Positions 56,207-64,000 of a DNA stretch of 64,000 nucleotides are shown in pieces; the first letter of the stretch is position 1, and each line of letters starts with the position of its first letter. The notes under the pieces were generated by a model that saw nothing but the letters and a program-made list of their open reading frames with translations, was not told where the DNA came from and made no database searches. This stretch comes from Candidatus Hydrogenedentota bacterium (GTDB lineage: Bacteria > UBA8481 > J006). The position numbers were made by a program, and so were the translations under genes. The stretch lies in contig RFFU01000084.1 of the NCBI GenBank assembly GCA_003697085.1, forward strand, positions 1 through 64,000. The letters run 5' to 3'.

Positions 56207-57544
56207 TCAGGGCGCGGGTCGGGATCGTTCGGAAGACCGGCTCCGGGATGTTCGGTATTCCAGTCGCGTTCCAGGGAAGTAATGTAGCAGAATTTCCTCG
56301 GCGTTCCAGCCGGCGCGCGCGCGCCCTATTGCTCCCATCTGACAGAGACCGACTCCGTGTCCCCAGCCCTTTCCCTCTAATTCCAACCCGCTGGGAGAGT
56401 AATGGAATTGGAAGGCGGTGGAGCGGAGCCAACCGCCGCCGGGGCGCCGGAGAACCTTCCGGATCGTATCACCGATAATGAGACTGTCGGCGTCGGCGAA
56501 ATGGATCACAAGCGCCTCGATGCGCCCGGCCGTATCCCATCCGAAAACCTCGAAACCGCGAGGCAGACGTCCGAGGATTTTCCCGAGATAACTGCGCGGA
56601 TACCGTTCACGCCAACGAAAATATTTGGAAGCGACACAGGCAAAAGTATCTCCCAAAACATCGGAAACCCCCCGGAGATGAACGGGGGTCGTCCCCCCCC
56701 AAACGTCCCCCTTGGCCGAAGTCCGTCCCCCGCACGTAGAATGGTAATAGATTTCGGCGGGAGCGGAATCGATCACGAGGATCGAATCGGCGGTGAGGAC
56801 GACGGCGGAGTCGGAGAGAGGATGTTCCGAGCGCAAGCCGTGGTAAACCTGGTCACGGTGATCGGCGAAGAGGTCGAAACCGAGTGCGGAGTGGCGCCCG
56901 AGGTTTCGGATGGCGTAGGTTCGCGCCGCGATCGCCTGCGCTTCAATCGCCGCGAGGTGCTCGGGCCGAAGAAAACCGATCTCATTGGGAACGACACCCC
57001 GCAGATAATCCTCGATCTCGACGATATTGACGACGGTCAATCCCGTGTCGGAAGCGGTTTCCGGTTCCGAATCCCTTCCGTCGGGCCGCACGAGCACATT
57101 TCCGCGATAGGGAATCCCGTTGACGAGAAGAGGTTTTTCGTCGAGGGAATGAACCAGCCAAGAGTCTTGAAAGCGTTCTGCTGGAATACGTCGGGGATTC
57201 TCGTTGGAAAAGAGCCGGCCGACCCCGACAGCGGACTCCTCTTTTCGCTCCGGAGAGAAGAGGATTTCCATTGAAGGAAAGACGAGAATCTCCCGGTCAC
57301 CTCCGCGAAGGATCATTCCCCCTTCGGAGGAGAGCGTGACACGATCCTGGGCCCGGAGCAGACCGAGGCGGAGGAAGAGCGGATCGGGGGCGGCGCAGGC
57401 CGGGGAGGGAAAAAGAATCGATGAGGGGAATATCGAAAGGAGAAATAAAAGAGAGGAAAAAGCGCCGTGCCAGGAGCGAATGGAAGGGGTTCCAAGACGG
57501 AAGAATCCTTGAAGAAAGCCTTTTCGAAACGCGAACAATTTCAC
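56207..57544 (-). CDS. SpoIID/LytB-domain protein
   Basis: The SpoIID domain is clear: GLTVVNIVEIEDYLRGVVPNE, then EAQAIAARTYAI, TADSILVIDS, the catalytic YYHSTCGGRTS, and GKGWGHGVGLCQMGA near the end. SpoIID enzymes trim denuded peptidoglycan glycan strands; relatives occur in many non-sporulating bacteria. The start is uncertain: I use the GTG at 57544, giving 445 residues with a signal-like segment (SSLLFLLSIFPSSILF); a TTG at 57676 extends it by 44 residues. None has a good ribosome site. ATCGATCG (56185-56192) and CGATCGAT (56200-56207) form an inverted repeat at the stop. It follows holB on the same strand. Confidence 0.85.
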   Translation of the reverse strand: MKLFAFRKGFLQGFFRLGTPSIRSWHGAFSSLLFLLSIFPSSILFPSPACAAPDPLFLRLGLLRAQDRVTLSSEGGMILRGGDREILVFPSMEILFSPERKEESAVGVGRLFSNENPRRIPAERFQDSWLVHSLDEKPLLVNGIPYRGNVLVRPDGRDSEPETASDTGLTVVNIVEIEDYLRGVVPNEIGFLRPEHLAAIEAQAIAARTYAIRNLGRHSALGFDLFADHRDQVYHGLRSEHPLSDSAVVLTADSILVIDSAPAEIYYHSTCGGRTSAKGDVWGGTTPVHLRGVSDVLGDTFACVASKYFRWRERYPRSYLGKILGRLPRGFEVFGWDTAGRIEALVIHFADADSLIIGDTIRKVLRRPGGGWLRSTAFQFHYSPSGLELEGKGWGHGVGLCQMGAIGRARAGWNAEEILLHYFPGTRLEYRTSRSRSSERSRPAP

Positions 57545-57685
57545 TTTACCGAGGTTAATGAAAAGCAATTCCCTTGCCAAACGGATGAGAATCCGAAAAG
57601 TAAGAATAACCTTTGGAACGAGCCGGCTGCTGATACGCCGAAAAAGTACCTCCATTACAATCTTTGTACATCGCAAACTCGGTGC

Positions 57686-58522
57686 TCATCCGATGCGGTC
57701 CTTGAGCACGGAGAAAGAGAGGGGAACGTTGGCGTTGGAATCGACGGCCCGGGCGAAATCGAGCAGCGGTTCCTTCCACGAGGGATGGAGTTGCGCCAGA
57801 ACCGGAATCGCGTCTTCAAGGAACTCCTGCAACTCCGCGCGCTTCCCGCCTCGTTTGGTTCCCCACTTCCAAAATTCCTCCTCAATCTTCTCTCCTGTTC
57901 CATATTTCTTAAGAAGGTTCCGGGCACGCGAAAGCGAACCGTCGGCGGACTTCAGGAGCCGGTATTCCGTGCTGCCTTTCGTCACTTCCAGAATCTCCGC
58001 GATCACCTCCGTTGAAAGAGGTGCGAAACGAACGACGTGTGATCGGGAGCGAATTGTGGGAAGAAGCGCTTCGGGGGAAGAGGCCAGTAGAATGAAATGA
58101 ACGCCGGGGGGAGGCTCTTCAACTCGTTTCAGAAGGGCCGCCTGCATCGAAGGATTCATTCGTTCCGCGCGAGAAAGGATCACGACGAAGTACGGAACCA
58201 CCCGGCGGCGATCAGCGACGGAAAGCCGTTCCTTCAGAGCCGCCGTTTTGTTCGAGAGATTCTTTTCCGAAAAGATCTCGTCGATCTCGATCCGAAGCAG
58301 CCCTTCACCGAAGCGGTTTGCAAGACACGCTTCGCACATTCCGCAGGCATTACGGTTTTCGCAGGAAAGAATCCTCGCGAAGATTTCCGCGGTGAATCCC
58401 TTTCCGACGCCGTCCGGGCCGGCAAAGATCGTGCAGGTCGGAACCTGTTGCCTTTCGACCCACTGCGTGAGAATCCGGACCGCGTCATCCTGGCCCTTGA
58501 TATTTGCGAATCCTGTCGTCAC
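57686..58522 (-). CDS. holB: DNA polymerase III subunit delta'
   Basis: 278 residues from the GTG at 58522, chosen because GGGAGGAAA lies five bases upstream; the open frame to 58663 adds a non-conserved basic stretch. An AAA+ clamp-loader fold is shown by Walker A GPDGVGKG, a four-cysteine zinc module (CENRNACGMCEAC), RAERMNPSMQAALLKRVEEPP and SPEALLPTIRSRS. It retains the P-loop GK, unlike E. coli delta'. Residues beyond about 200 are shorter than in gamma/tau, so delta' is the better name. It is divergent from the recombinase gene. Confidence 0.88.
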   Translation of the reverse strand: MTTGFANIKGQDDAVRILTQWVERQQVPTCTIFAGPDGVGKGFTAEIFARILSCENRNACGMCEACLANRFGEGLLRIEIDEIFSEKNLSNKTAALKERLSVADRRRVVPYFVVILSRAERMNPSMQAALLKRVEEPPPGVHFILLASSPEALLPTIRSRSHVVRFAPLSTEVIAEILEVTKGSTEYRLLKSADGSLSRARNLLKKYGTGEKIEEEFWKWGTKRGGKRAELQEFLEDAIPVLAQLHPSWKEPLLDFARAVDSNANVPLSFSVLKDRIG

Positions 58523-58749
58523 AATTTCCTCCCGACGGCATTCTTGCATCTTCCGTTCTCGCGGGAAAGGAAAAGCAGCCCTTTTTCCTTGCGATTTGTC
58601 AGGGTGCGGTTCGTCGCCTTCAAGCGGATACCGAGAGCGCGGCCGGCACCCGCTTTTCGTCACTCCGCGACTCCCGTTTTCGGCACGTGTTCAAGTATGA
58701 AACGAAGGGAAGGAAGAAGTCCTTTCCCGTTCCTACCGATATTCTTGGT

Positions 58750-59640
58750 ATGGAAATCCTTTCGATCAAGAATTTGCTTCCCGGTTTTCTTCGTCATCTC
58801 GAAGAAGAACGCAGCCTCTCACCTCACACGCTCCGCTCCTACCGGACGGACCTCACCCGCGCCGGCCGTTACTGGGGCGAGACACGGTCGGTCAAGGAGA
58901 TTGACCGGTTCGCGATCCGCCGGTATATCGCCACCCTGACGGAGGCCGGCCTCCAACCACGCTCCATCCACCGTCATATTGCGGCGATGAGAGCCTTTTT
59001 CCGCTACCTTGTCCGGGAAGGGGTTCTTGAAACGAATCCGGCCCGCGCTCTCGCCCTCCCCCGGCTCGAACGCCGGCTTCCAAGATTCCTCACGGAGAAA
59101 GAGACGGAACGATTGTTGGAGAAACCTTTTCCGAAAACACCAAAGGGAGTCCGAGATCGCGCCATACTGGAACTCTTTTACGCCACGGGCGGCCGGATTT
59201 CGGAAATCGCGGGTCTGGACGTCGATTCCTTTCTCGAAGGCGGCCGTCTCGTTCTTTTCCGCGGGAAGGGAGAGAAGGAGCGAATCGTCCCATTGACGGA
59301 TATAGCGCGGAATGCTCTGGAAGCGTGGTTGCAAAAACGCCCGGCCATTGCATCACCGGCCGAACGCGCGCTTTTCGTCAATCTCAGACGCGGAACACGG
59401 CTCAGTGTCCGGGGGTTGAGAAAGATTATTTCGACCGCCATTCTCCGCAGAACAGGACGGCGCGCCGGCCCGCATTCGTTGAGGCATTCCTACGCGACGC
59501 ATCTTTTGAACGCCGGAGCGGACTTGCGGGCCGTCCAGGAACTGCTCGGCCACTCCTCCCTTTCGACGACTCAAACTTATACCCATATCACACTCAAGCG
59601 TCTCAAACGCCTCCACGCTCGCGCCCATCCGAGAGCCTAA
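58750..59640 (+). CDS. Tyrosine recombinase XerC/XerD
   Basis: 296 residues, the size of chromosomal Xer recombinases. The SAM-like N-terminal domain (SLSPHTLRSYRTDLTR) precedes the catalytic domain with all tyrosine-recombinase residues: Arg in ATGGRISEI, H-x-x-R in HSLRHSYATHLL, His in LLGHSSLSTTQ and Tyr in TYTHI. Xer resolves chromosome dimers at dif. The start at 58750 precedes a family-like MEILSIKNLLPGFLRHLEEE; the ribosome site is weak. No dif site is visible in the window, and there is no phage or integron context. Confidence 0.92.
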   Translation: MEILSIKNLLPGFLRHLEEERSLSPHTLRSYRTDLTRAGRYWGETRSVKEIDRFAIRRYIATLTEAGLQPRSIHRHIAAMRAFFRYLVREGVLETNPARALALPRLERRLPRFLTEKETERLLEKPFPKTPKGVRDRAILELFYATGGRISEIAGLDVDSFLEGGRLVLFRGKGEKERIVPLTDIARNALEAWLQKRPAIASPAERALFVNLRRGTRLSVRGLRKIISTAILRRTGRRAGPHSLRHSYATHLLNAGADLRAVQELLGHSSLSTTQTYTHITLKRLKRLHARAHPRA

Positions 59641-59754
59641 CCTCTTTTCTCCACCCTTCGCCTTCACCCCCACCAGAAAGGACCACCGTTCTGCTCCGCA
59701 CAGGTTCAAGCGTCTCCGCTTTTTTTCCCCGGCTCCGGAGGATAAAGTATTCCT

Positions 59755-60603
59755 ATGAAGATTCTGATCATTACGGGGCGAAACCGCTGGTTTTTGCGGG
59801 CCGGGGTGGAGGAAATGGAACGTCGGCTCCGTCACGCCGGTTGGGACTGCGATCGAAAGTCCCTCGATGAGTTCCTCCGTTCACCTCCTCCTCGCCTTCA
59901 TTACGACGACGTCGCGGTTGCGGGCGGTGACGGCACGATCCACGCCGCCTTGCCACTCCTCTCGCCATGGCCGTTGCTCGTCATTCCCGCCGGAACGGGA
60001 AACGATTTCGCCCGCTCCGTCTCGATTCGAACCCTGGCCGATTGTATCCGGCACCTCACCGCCGGCCGGCGGATCCGGATTGACACCGGCCTAGTCGAAC
60101 TCGAGGGGCGGTCGGAGCCTTTCCTCAATGGCGCCGGCATCGGGCTCGACGGACTCGTCGCCCGTGCGCACGAGAGGAAACTTCCGTATGGTCTTGGGGT
60201 CGTGGCGGCGCTTTTGAAACGTCCCGTCCACCGCGCTAGTCTCACCGTGGACGGAAGGGCGCACGAGGAGGAGACCGAGTTTTTCTCACTGATCGTGGCC
60301 AACGGCCGAGCGTTCGGCGGCGGATACCGCCTGGCCCCCAACGCCCTGCTCGACGACGGACTTCTTGACGTCATTGTGATCCGCCCGCTTCCGCGTCTCA
60401 CTGCTCTCCGGTATCTGGGGAAAGCGCGCGAAGGCCGACACCTCGACCATCCCGCCGTCGAGTGGTTCCGCTGTCGGGAACTCCTCGTCGCGTCGGCGCA
60501 ACCTCTTCCGTTTCATTTGGACGGAGAATTTCGGGAGGGAACGCAACTGCGCTTCCAGTGTCTTCCCTCATCCCAGGTCGTGTACGGCATCCTCCCTGCC
60601 TAA
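59755..60603 (+). CDS. Diacylglycerol kinase-like lipid kinase (DgkB/YegS family)
   Basis: 282 residues. The catalytic domain has VAGGDGTIHAAL (the G-G-D-G-T motif), IPAGTGNDFARSV, and the C-terminal lobe with LNGAGIGLDG, NGRAFGGGYRLAP and DGLLDVIVI. These cytoplasmic or membrane-bound enzymes phosphorylate diacylglycerol or related lipids using ATP, recycling lipids released during envelope synthesis. GGAGG lies about 13 bases before the ATG. It ends tail to tail with the glutathione synthetase-like gene. Confidence 0.95.
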   Translation: MKILIITGRNRWFLRAGVEEMERRLRHAGWDCDRKSLDEFLRSPPPRLHYDDVAVAGGDGTIHAALPLLSPWPLLVIPAGTGNDFARSVSIRTLADCIRHLTAGRRIRIDTGLVELEGRSEPFLNGAGIGLDGLVARAHERKLPYGLGVVAALLKRPVHRASLTVDGRAHEEETEFFSLIVANGRAFGGGYRLAPNALLDDGLLDVIVIRPLPRLTALRYLGKAREGRHLDHPAVEWFRCRELLVASAQPLPFHLDGEFREGTQLRFQCLPSSQVVYGILPA

Positions 60604-60628
60604 CAGATCACTTCCCTTCTCTTCCCTC

Positions 60629-61588
60629 TCATCTTCCTCCGCCGTCCGGCGCTTTCCGCCGGTGCATGAGCCTTTCGACCGTATCCCAGAAGCGTTCGCT
60701 GAGATCAATTCCACTGACGTGTTGATAATGCCAGAAGCCCGTGGGGCTCGTGACATTCACTTCCGAGAGAAATCCTCCGATGAGGTCGAGACCAGCGAAA
60801 AGAATGCCGTCCTGGATGAGTTTTTCGAGAACGGGTTTCAGACGCCGTTGTTCCGTGCGCGTAAGGCACGAGAGGACCGGTTGGCCGCCGACGTGCATAT
60901 TCGCCCGAAAATCGTTCTTCACCCCGCACCGAATCATCACTCCTTCCACCTTTCCGTCGATCACGAAGACGCGTTTATCGACTCCGGAAACGTATTTCTG
61001 AAAGAGCGCGGCCGAATTTCCCTCGGCCGTCATTAAATCCAGGAGAGCGCGGGCTCCGCGGTCCCTGTAGCGAAGCAAAACGACGCCGATGCCTCCGAAG
61101 GAATCGAGCGGTTTGGCAACGAGGCGTTTTTGTTCCGCGAGGAACGCCAGAGCGCGGTCCCGGTCCGCCGTCACGAGCGTGGGAGGCATCGCTTCCGGAA
61201 AATTCAAGGCATAGAGTTTTTCATTGGCTTTGCGCAGTCCGGCCGGAGAATTGATTACGATCGGCTCCGAGTCCAATTCTACAATACGGGTCGCATGGAG
61301 ATAGCTCAAATCGAAGGGAGGATCCTTCCGGAAGAGAACGACGTCGAACTCCGCTAATCTTTTTCGGCGATGCGAGGATGACAGGCGCGGGAAACCGGTT
61401 TTCGTCAACCCGAACGCTCGGCAAAGCACTTCGGGTCTTCCGTTCGCCACCTCGAGATCGCCGTGGTCGGCGTGCCAAAAGCGAATCCGCCGCCGAAGTC
61501 CCTCCGCCACGAGGCGGAGTGTTGTGTCCCCAGGAGGAACGAGTTTCTCCGGAGGATCGGCCAGAATCAGAACTCGTTTAACGGTCAC
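60629..61588 (-). CDS. gshB: Glutathione synthetase-like ATP-grasp ligase
   Basis: 319 residues, matching GshB in length and order: LFRKDPPFDLSYLHATRI, INSPAGLRKANEKLYAL, ERQ-type lid region, DKRVFVIDGKVEGVMIR, FAGLDLIGGFLSEVNVTSPT. GshB joins gamma-glutamylcysteine and glycine. No gshA is nearby, so a related ligase role (as in some non-glutathione bacteria) stays possible. It overlaps the upstream lipoprotein gene by ATGA and is the last gene of a minus-strand operon. Confidence 0.9.
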   Translation of the reverse strand: MTVKRVLILADPPEKLVPPGDTTLRLVAEGLRRRIRFWHADHGDLEVANGRPEVLCRAFGLTKTGFPRLSSSHRRKRLAEFDVVLFRKDPPFDLSYLHATRIVELDSEPIVINSPAGLRKANEKLYALNFPEAMPPTLVTADRDRALAFLAEQKRLVAKPLDSFGGIGVVLLRYRDRGARALLDLMTAEGNSAALFQKYVSGVDKRVFVIDGKVEGVMIRCGVKNDFRANMHVGGQPVLSCLTRTEQRRLKPVLEKLIQDGILFAGLDLIGGFLSEVNVTSPTGFWHYQHVSGIDLSERFWDTVERLMHRRKAPDGGGR

Positions 61589-62739
61589 AGATCCACCCGG
61601 GAAATCCCTTCCTCCGTGACAAAGTAAAGCCGATCTCCCTCCGGTGAAAATCTCCAGGCGTCCAAGGGGAGGCCGGGAAATTCTTGATAGAGTTCCTTTT
61701 CGGGAGCCGCGAGGACGGAGCCGGAGGTTCGGCGGAATCCGATGATGTCACCTCGAGGAGAAACGAGAAACTCGTCGGGATGAATGTCATCCGGCAATGT
61801 TATGCTTGCCGTCGGGGTATCGGATGGGACCGAATATCGTACAAGACTCCATCGGTCCGTGTACCGTTCCTTCACGGCGACAAAAAGATCTTTCCTCGAC
61901 CAACGAAACGGGGTGATCGCTTCCTTCCTTCGAAGAATGTGCGGCTTCCCCTTCGGTCCCGCAACAAAGAGAGCCGTCCCCAAGGCCTTGGGACCGTACC
62001 AGGCCACGTAACGCCCGTCCAATCGGACCCTCGGTTGGTTCGCCCAAGAAGAAATTGTTCCGATCGGTGTGCTGAATTCCGCATTCAAACTTCGGATTCC
62101 GCGATCGACAGGCGAGAGGACGAGACCGCTGCCGTGCCCGAGAGGATAATGATAAGAATGCTCGTCACGAAGCAGTCTTTTTCCCGTTTCGGCATCGACG
62201 ATCTCGACTCCCGAAGGAGCAACGTCTCTCGTTTCATACAGCGACCGGAAGGCCGCACAAGTTTCTTCGCCTAGACGCGCCAGATCGGTCCAAAGCCCCA
62301 CCCGACCGAGCGGAGTGGGGGAACTCGGCGGCGTCCAGCGATAGAGGCGACGGCGCTGGGGTTCCTCTTCCACGATCAAGAATACCCGGAACGGCTTCTT
62401 CAAAACCAACCACTTTCGAACGGGATGGTCGAGGTAGGCGGATTGAAGAACCCGGCCTTCGTCGTTGTACACCTCGAGGACGTAACGTACGCCGCCCTTC
62501 CGAATGACGAAAATTCCCTCCGGAAGCGCCTCCGCTCCCACAACCTCCAGTCGCTTCTCGACGGCAAAATTCTCCGTCGCGGCGTTCCAACGCGTCATCG
62601 CTACCGGTTGGTACCCCGCGTTACACCCTGCTCCCATCGCGAAGAAGGCCATCGCAGCGGAAAACAAGAGCGGAACGATTCCGTGAAAAAAACACGGCGA
62701 CGTTCTCCCGGCGTGTGCTCCGTATCGTCCTTCAGTCAT
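61585..62739 (-). CDS. Lipoprotein of unknown function with repeated beta-strands
   Basis: 384 residues. A lipobox at FFAMGAGC follows a hydrophobic stretch, so the mature protein is lipid-anchored, probably in the outer membrane. The rest alternates short beta strands (VRYVLEVYNDEGRVL, HPVRKWLVLKKPF, AWRFSPEGDRLYFVTEEG) that resemble beta-propeller blades of WD40/TolB type, but no canonical motif is complete. It overlaps the gene before it by eight bases and the one after it by ATGA, so the three are cotranscribed. Confidence 0.7.
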   Translation of the reverse strand: MTEGRYGAHAGRTSPCFFHGIVPLLFSAAMAFFAMGAGCNAGYQPVAMTRWNAATENFAVEKRLEVVGAEALPEGIFVIRKGGVRYVLEVYNDEGRVLQSAYLDHPVRKWLVLKKPFRVFLIVEEEPQRRRLYRWTPPSSPTPLGRVGLWTDLARLGEETCAAFRSLYETRDVAPSGVEIVDAETGKRLLRDEHSYHYPLGHGSGLVLSPVDRGIRSLNAEFSTPIGTISSWANQPRVRLDGRYVAWYGPKALGTALFVAGPKGKPHILRRKEAITPFRWSRKDLFVAVKERYTDRWSLVRYSVPSDTPTASITLPDDIHPDEFLVSPRGDIIGFRRTSGSVLAAPEKELYQEFPGLPLDAWRFSPEGDRLYFVTEEGISRVDL

Positions 62740-64000
62740 TCCCCTCTTCCTCCTCGTCTTTTTCGATCACGCGTAAGCGGAATCGTGTTTTCTCCTTTGC
62801 CGTGACCCTCCAGAGGACTCTTCCCGGTCGATCAACAACAAGATCGATGGAGTCGTGTCCTTTTCCCAGTATGCGACCGTCCGAAAAGACGAGGGTACAG
62901 TCGACGAAAGGAATATGCTTCGGTTCGGACTCCGATGCATCCGTTCCCGGCCGTATTTCGAAACGATATTCGCCCGGCCCCGAGGGTGTGAAACGATACC
63001 AGCCTGTCTCTCCTGGCTCGACCTCGTCGGTAAGTTCCTCATCCGATACGATTGAAACAGGGTCCACTCCCGGCACAATCCTGTCAGGGGGAAAGAGGGC
63101 CACCGTTTCCGAAAAGAGGACCGGTGCGGGACCGCCTCCTCCTTCGTAGGCGTAAACCCGCGCTGCGACCTCCAAGCCGGCCGGCACGGCCACAATCACC
63201 TCTTCTTTTCCACCTTCGGACTCCGCGCTCTCCATAATCCGTTCCCATTCGTCGCGCACTTGAAGATCGATATCGGAGCCATCGGAAGATTCGGCTTTCA
63301 AAATCCAAAGAACCGGTCGTTCGAAACGGCGGCGGTAAATTTTCTCCAGCCCGAGTCCTCCGAAGGCCGGTTCGAGTACGAAGGCTTCACTTGCGGAATC
63401 GATCACAATGAATTTCTCAACGCCCGCCAGAGCATCTGCCTCTTCGACCGGCATTATTCCCCCTTTCCGCCTGCCCGTGCGGGAAAGAACCGAGTCGGCG
63501 GAAATATCGCGAGCGGACAAGTGTCCTTCAGACGGGGGGGAGGCCGGCGTGGTTGAGGAGGGGACCGGCGAGGCCGGTGCAGAGGCGGGTTCAACTTTTC
63601 TCCGAGGCGCGGCGACGGAAGAAGCAACGGGATGGGAACTCGGAAGAGCAGCGGATTTTTCTTCCGGGAAATACTGTGCATCCTGAGAGAGAGAAGGGTG
63701 TTTCGAAAGTATTTCCGCCTGTGGTTTCTTCCCAACTGGCGGCGCAAGATTCTCTTCGGTATCGATCTCGCTCTCTGTTCCCTCGCTTTCGCCGGTGGAT
63801 TTCGACAGGATCTCGAGGAAATCATCAAGGGGAATCGGTCCTTCCCAGCGTTTTTGAATTCGACCATCGGGCCCAAACGCGATCCCTTGCGGGATACCGT
63901 GGATCGCCCATTCCGAAACAGCGTTGGGATGATCTTCCACAAAGAGAAGAATCCATCGTTTCGACTCGCAGATGTGTCCGCCGCCGAGAAAACATCCAGG
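62732..64000 (-). CDS. Thioredoxin-like protein with C-terminal beta domains (5' truncated by window edge)
   Basis: The frame is open to base 64000, so the start lies beyond. The first visible part, including SKRWILLFVEDHPNAVSEWA and then IHGIPQGIAFGPDGRIQKRW, matches the second half of a thioredoxin/TlpA fold, with the cis-Pro I-P region and P-D-G strand. The active-site CxxC is outside the window or changed. A Ser/Pro/Ala linker follows, then two beta-sandwich regions (VEPGETGWYRFTPSGPGEYR is PPC-like). The product is probably periplasmic. It is first in the lipoprotein-gshB operon. Confidence 0.72.
   Translation of the reverse strand, partial: PGCFLGGGHICESKRWILLFVEDHPNAVSEWAIHGIPQGIAFGPDGRIQKRWEGPIPLDDFLEILSKSTGESEGTESEIDTEENLAPPVGKKPQAEILSKHPSLSQDAQYFPEEKSAALPSSHPVASSVAAPRRKVEPASAPASPVPSSTTPASPPSEGHLSARDISADSVLSRTGRRKGGIMPVEEADALAGVEKFIVIDSASEAFVLEPAFGGLGLEKIYRRRFERPVLWILKAESSDGSDIDLQVRDEWERIMESAESEGGKEEVIVAVPAGLEVAARVYAYEGGGGPAPVLFSETVALFPPDRIVPGVDPVSIVSDEELTDEVEPGETGWYRFTPSGPGEYRFEIRPGTDASESEPKHIPFVDCTLVFSDGRILGKGHDSIDLVVDRPGRVLWRVTAKEKTRFRLRVIEKDEEEEGND

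Overview
The window comes from a diderm (outer-membrane) bacterium that I cannot place below domain level: there is no rRNA, and most proteins are equally at home in several deep or uncultivated phyla. Evidence for two membranes is a beta-barrel outer-membrane protein with a signal peptide and terminal Phe (50508-52328), lipobox-bearing lipoproteins, a MurJ/Wzx flippase and a surface-glycan gene set. The DNA is fairly GC-rich, uses Shine-Dalgarno leaders with many ATGA or TAATG stop/start overlaps, and has recognisable sigma70-type promoters. The housekeeping block 28460-40884 (tRNA-Thr, rpmG, tRNA-Trp, secE, nusG, rplKAJL, rpoBC) shows this is chromosome.

Layout. 1-747 is the tail of a radical SAM protein. 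1070-2528 holds three tandem Hsp20 chaperones closed by a clear intrinsic terminator. 2655-4174 is a CDP-glucose dehydratase/epimerase pair. 4653-12209 is a tightly packed plus-strand operon: CBS protein, secreted repeat protein, HEAT-like protein, membrane-anchored sulfatase-fold enzyme and a VanZ-CBM9 fusion. 12914-25918 is a mixed-strand glycan locus: three glycosyltransferases, a DegT aminotransferase, a methyltransferase, a radical SAM protein, a MurJ-like flippase, a sugar epimerase and an AsnB amidotransferase, with one unrelated metallo-beta-lactamase-fold gene. 26217-28447 is a PP2C phosphatase plus STAS antagonist, a partner-switching module.

After the RNA polymerase block come a nucleotidyltransferase, two PLP enzymes, a HIT protein, an orphan OppD/OppF pair and purA (40919-48371). 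48372-49344 is a long intergenic region with a REP-like repeat, a minus-strand terminator and a candidate ~80-nt small RNA. 49345-52796 encodes an HNH endonuclease, a JAMM protease, an outer-membrane protein and a lipoprotein. 53628-56042 is a two-gene unit of a very acidic small protein and an unusual GYF_2/DHH-like protein. The rest (56207-64000) holds SpoIID, DNA polymerase III delta', a tyrosine recombinase, a lipid kinase and a minus-strand thioredoxin-like/lipoprotein/glutathione-synthetase-like operon.

The least ordinary items are the small RNA at 48997-49077, the acidic/GYF_2-DHH pair, a roughly 460-residue trigger-loop segment in RpoC, two intergenic elements of about 205 bp with matching inverted ends, the GDD-repeat surface protein and the VanZ-CBM9 fusion. 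No complete insertion sequence, CRISPR array, prophage or rRNA was seen.
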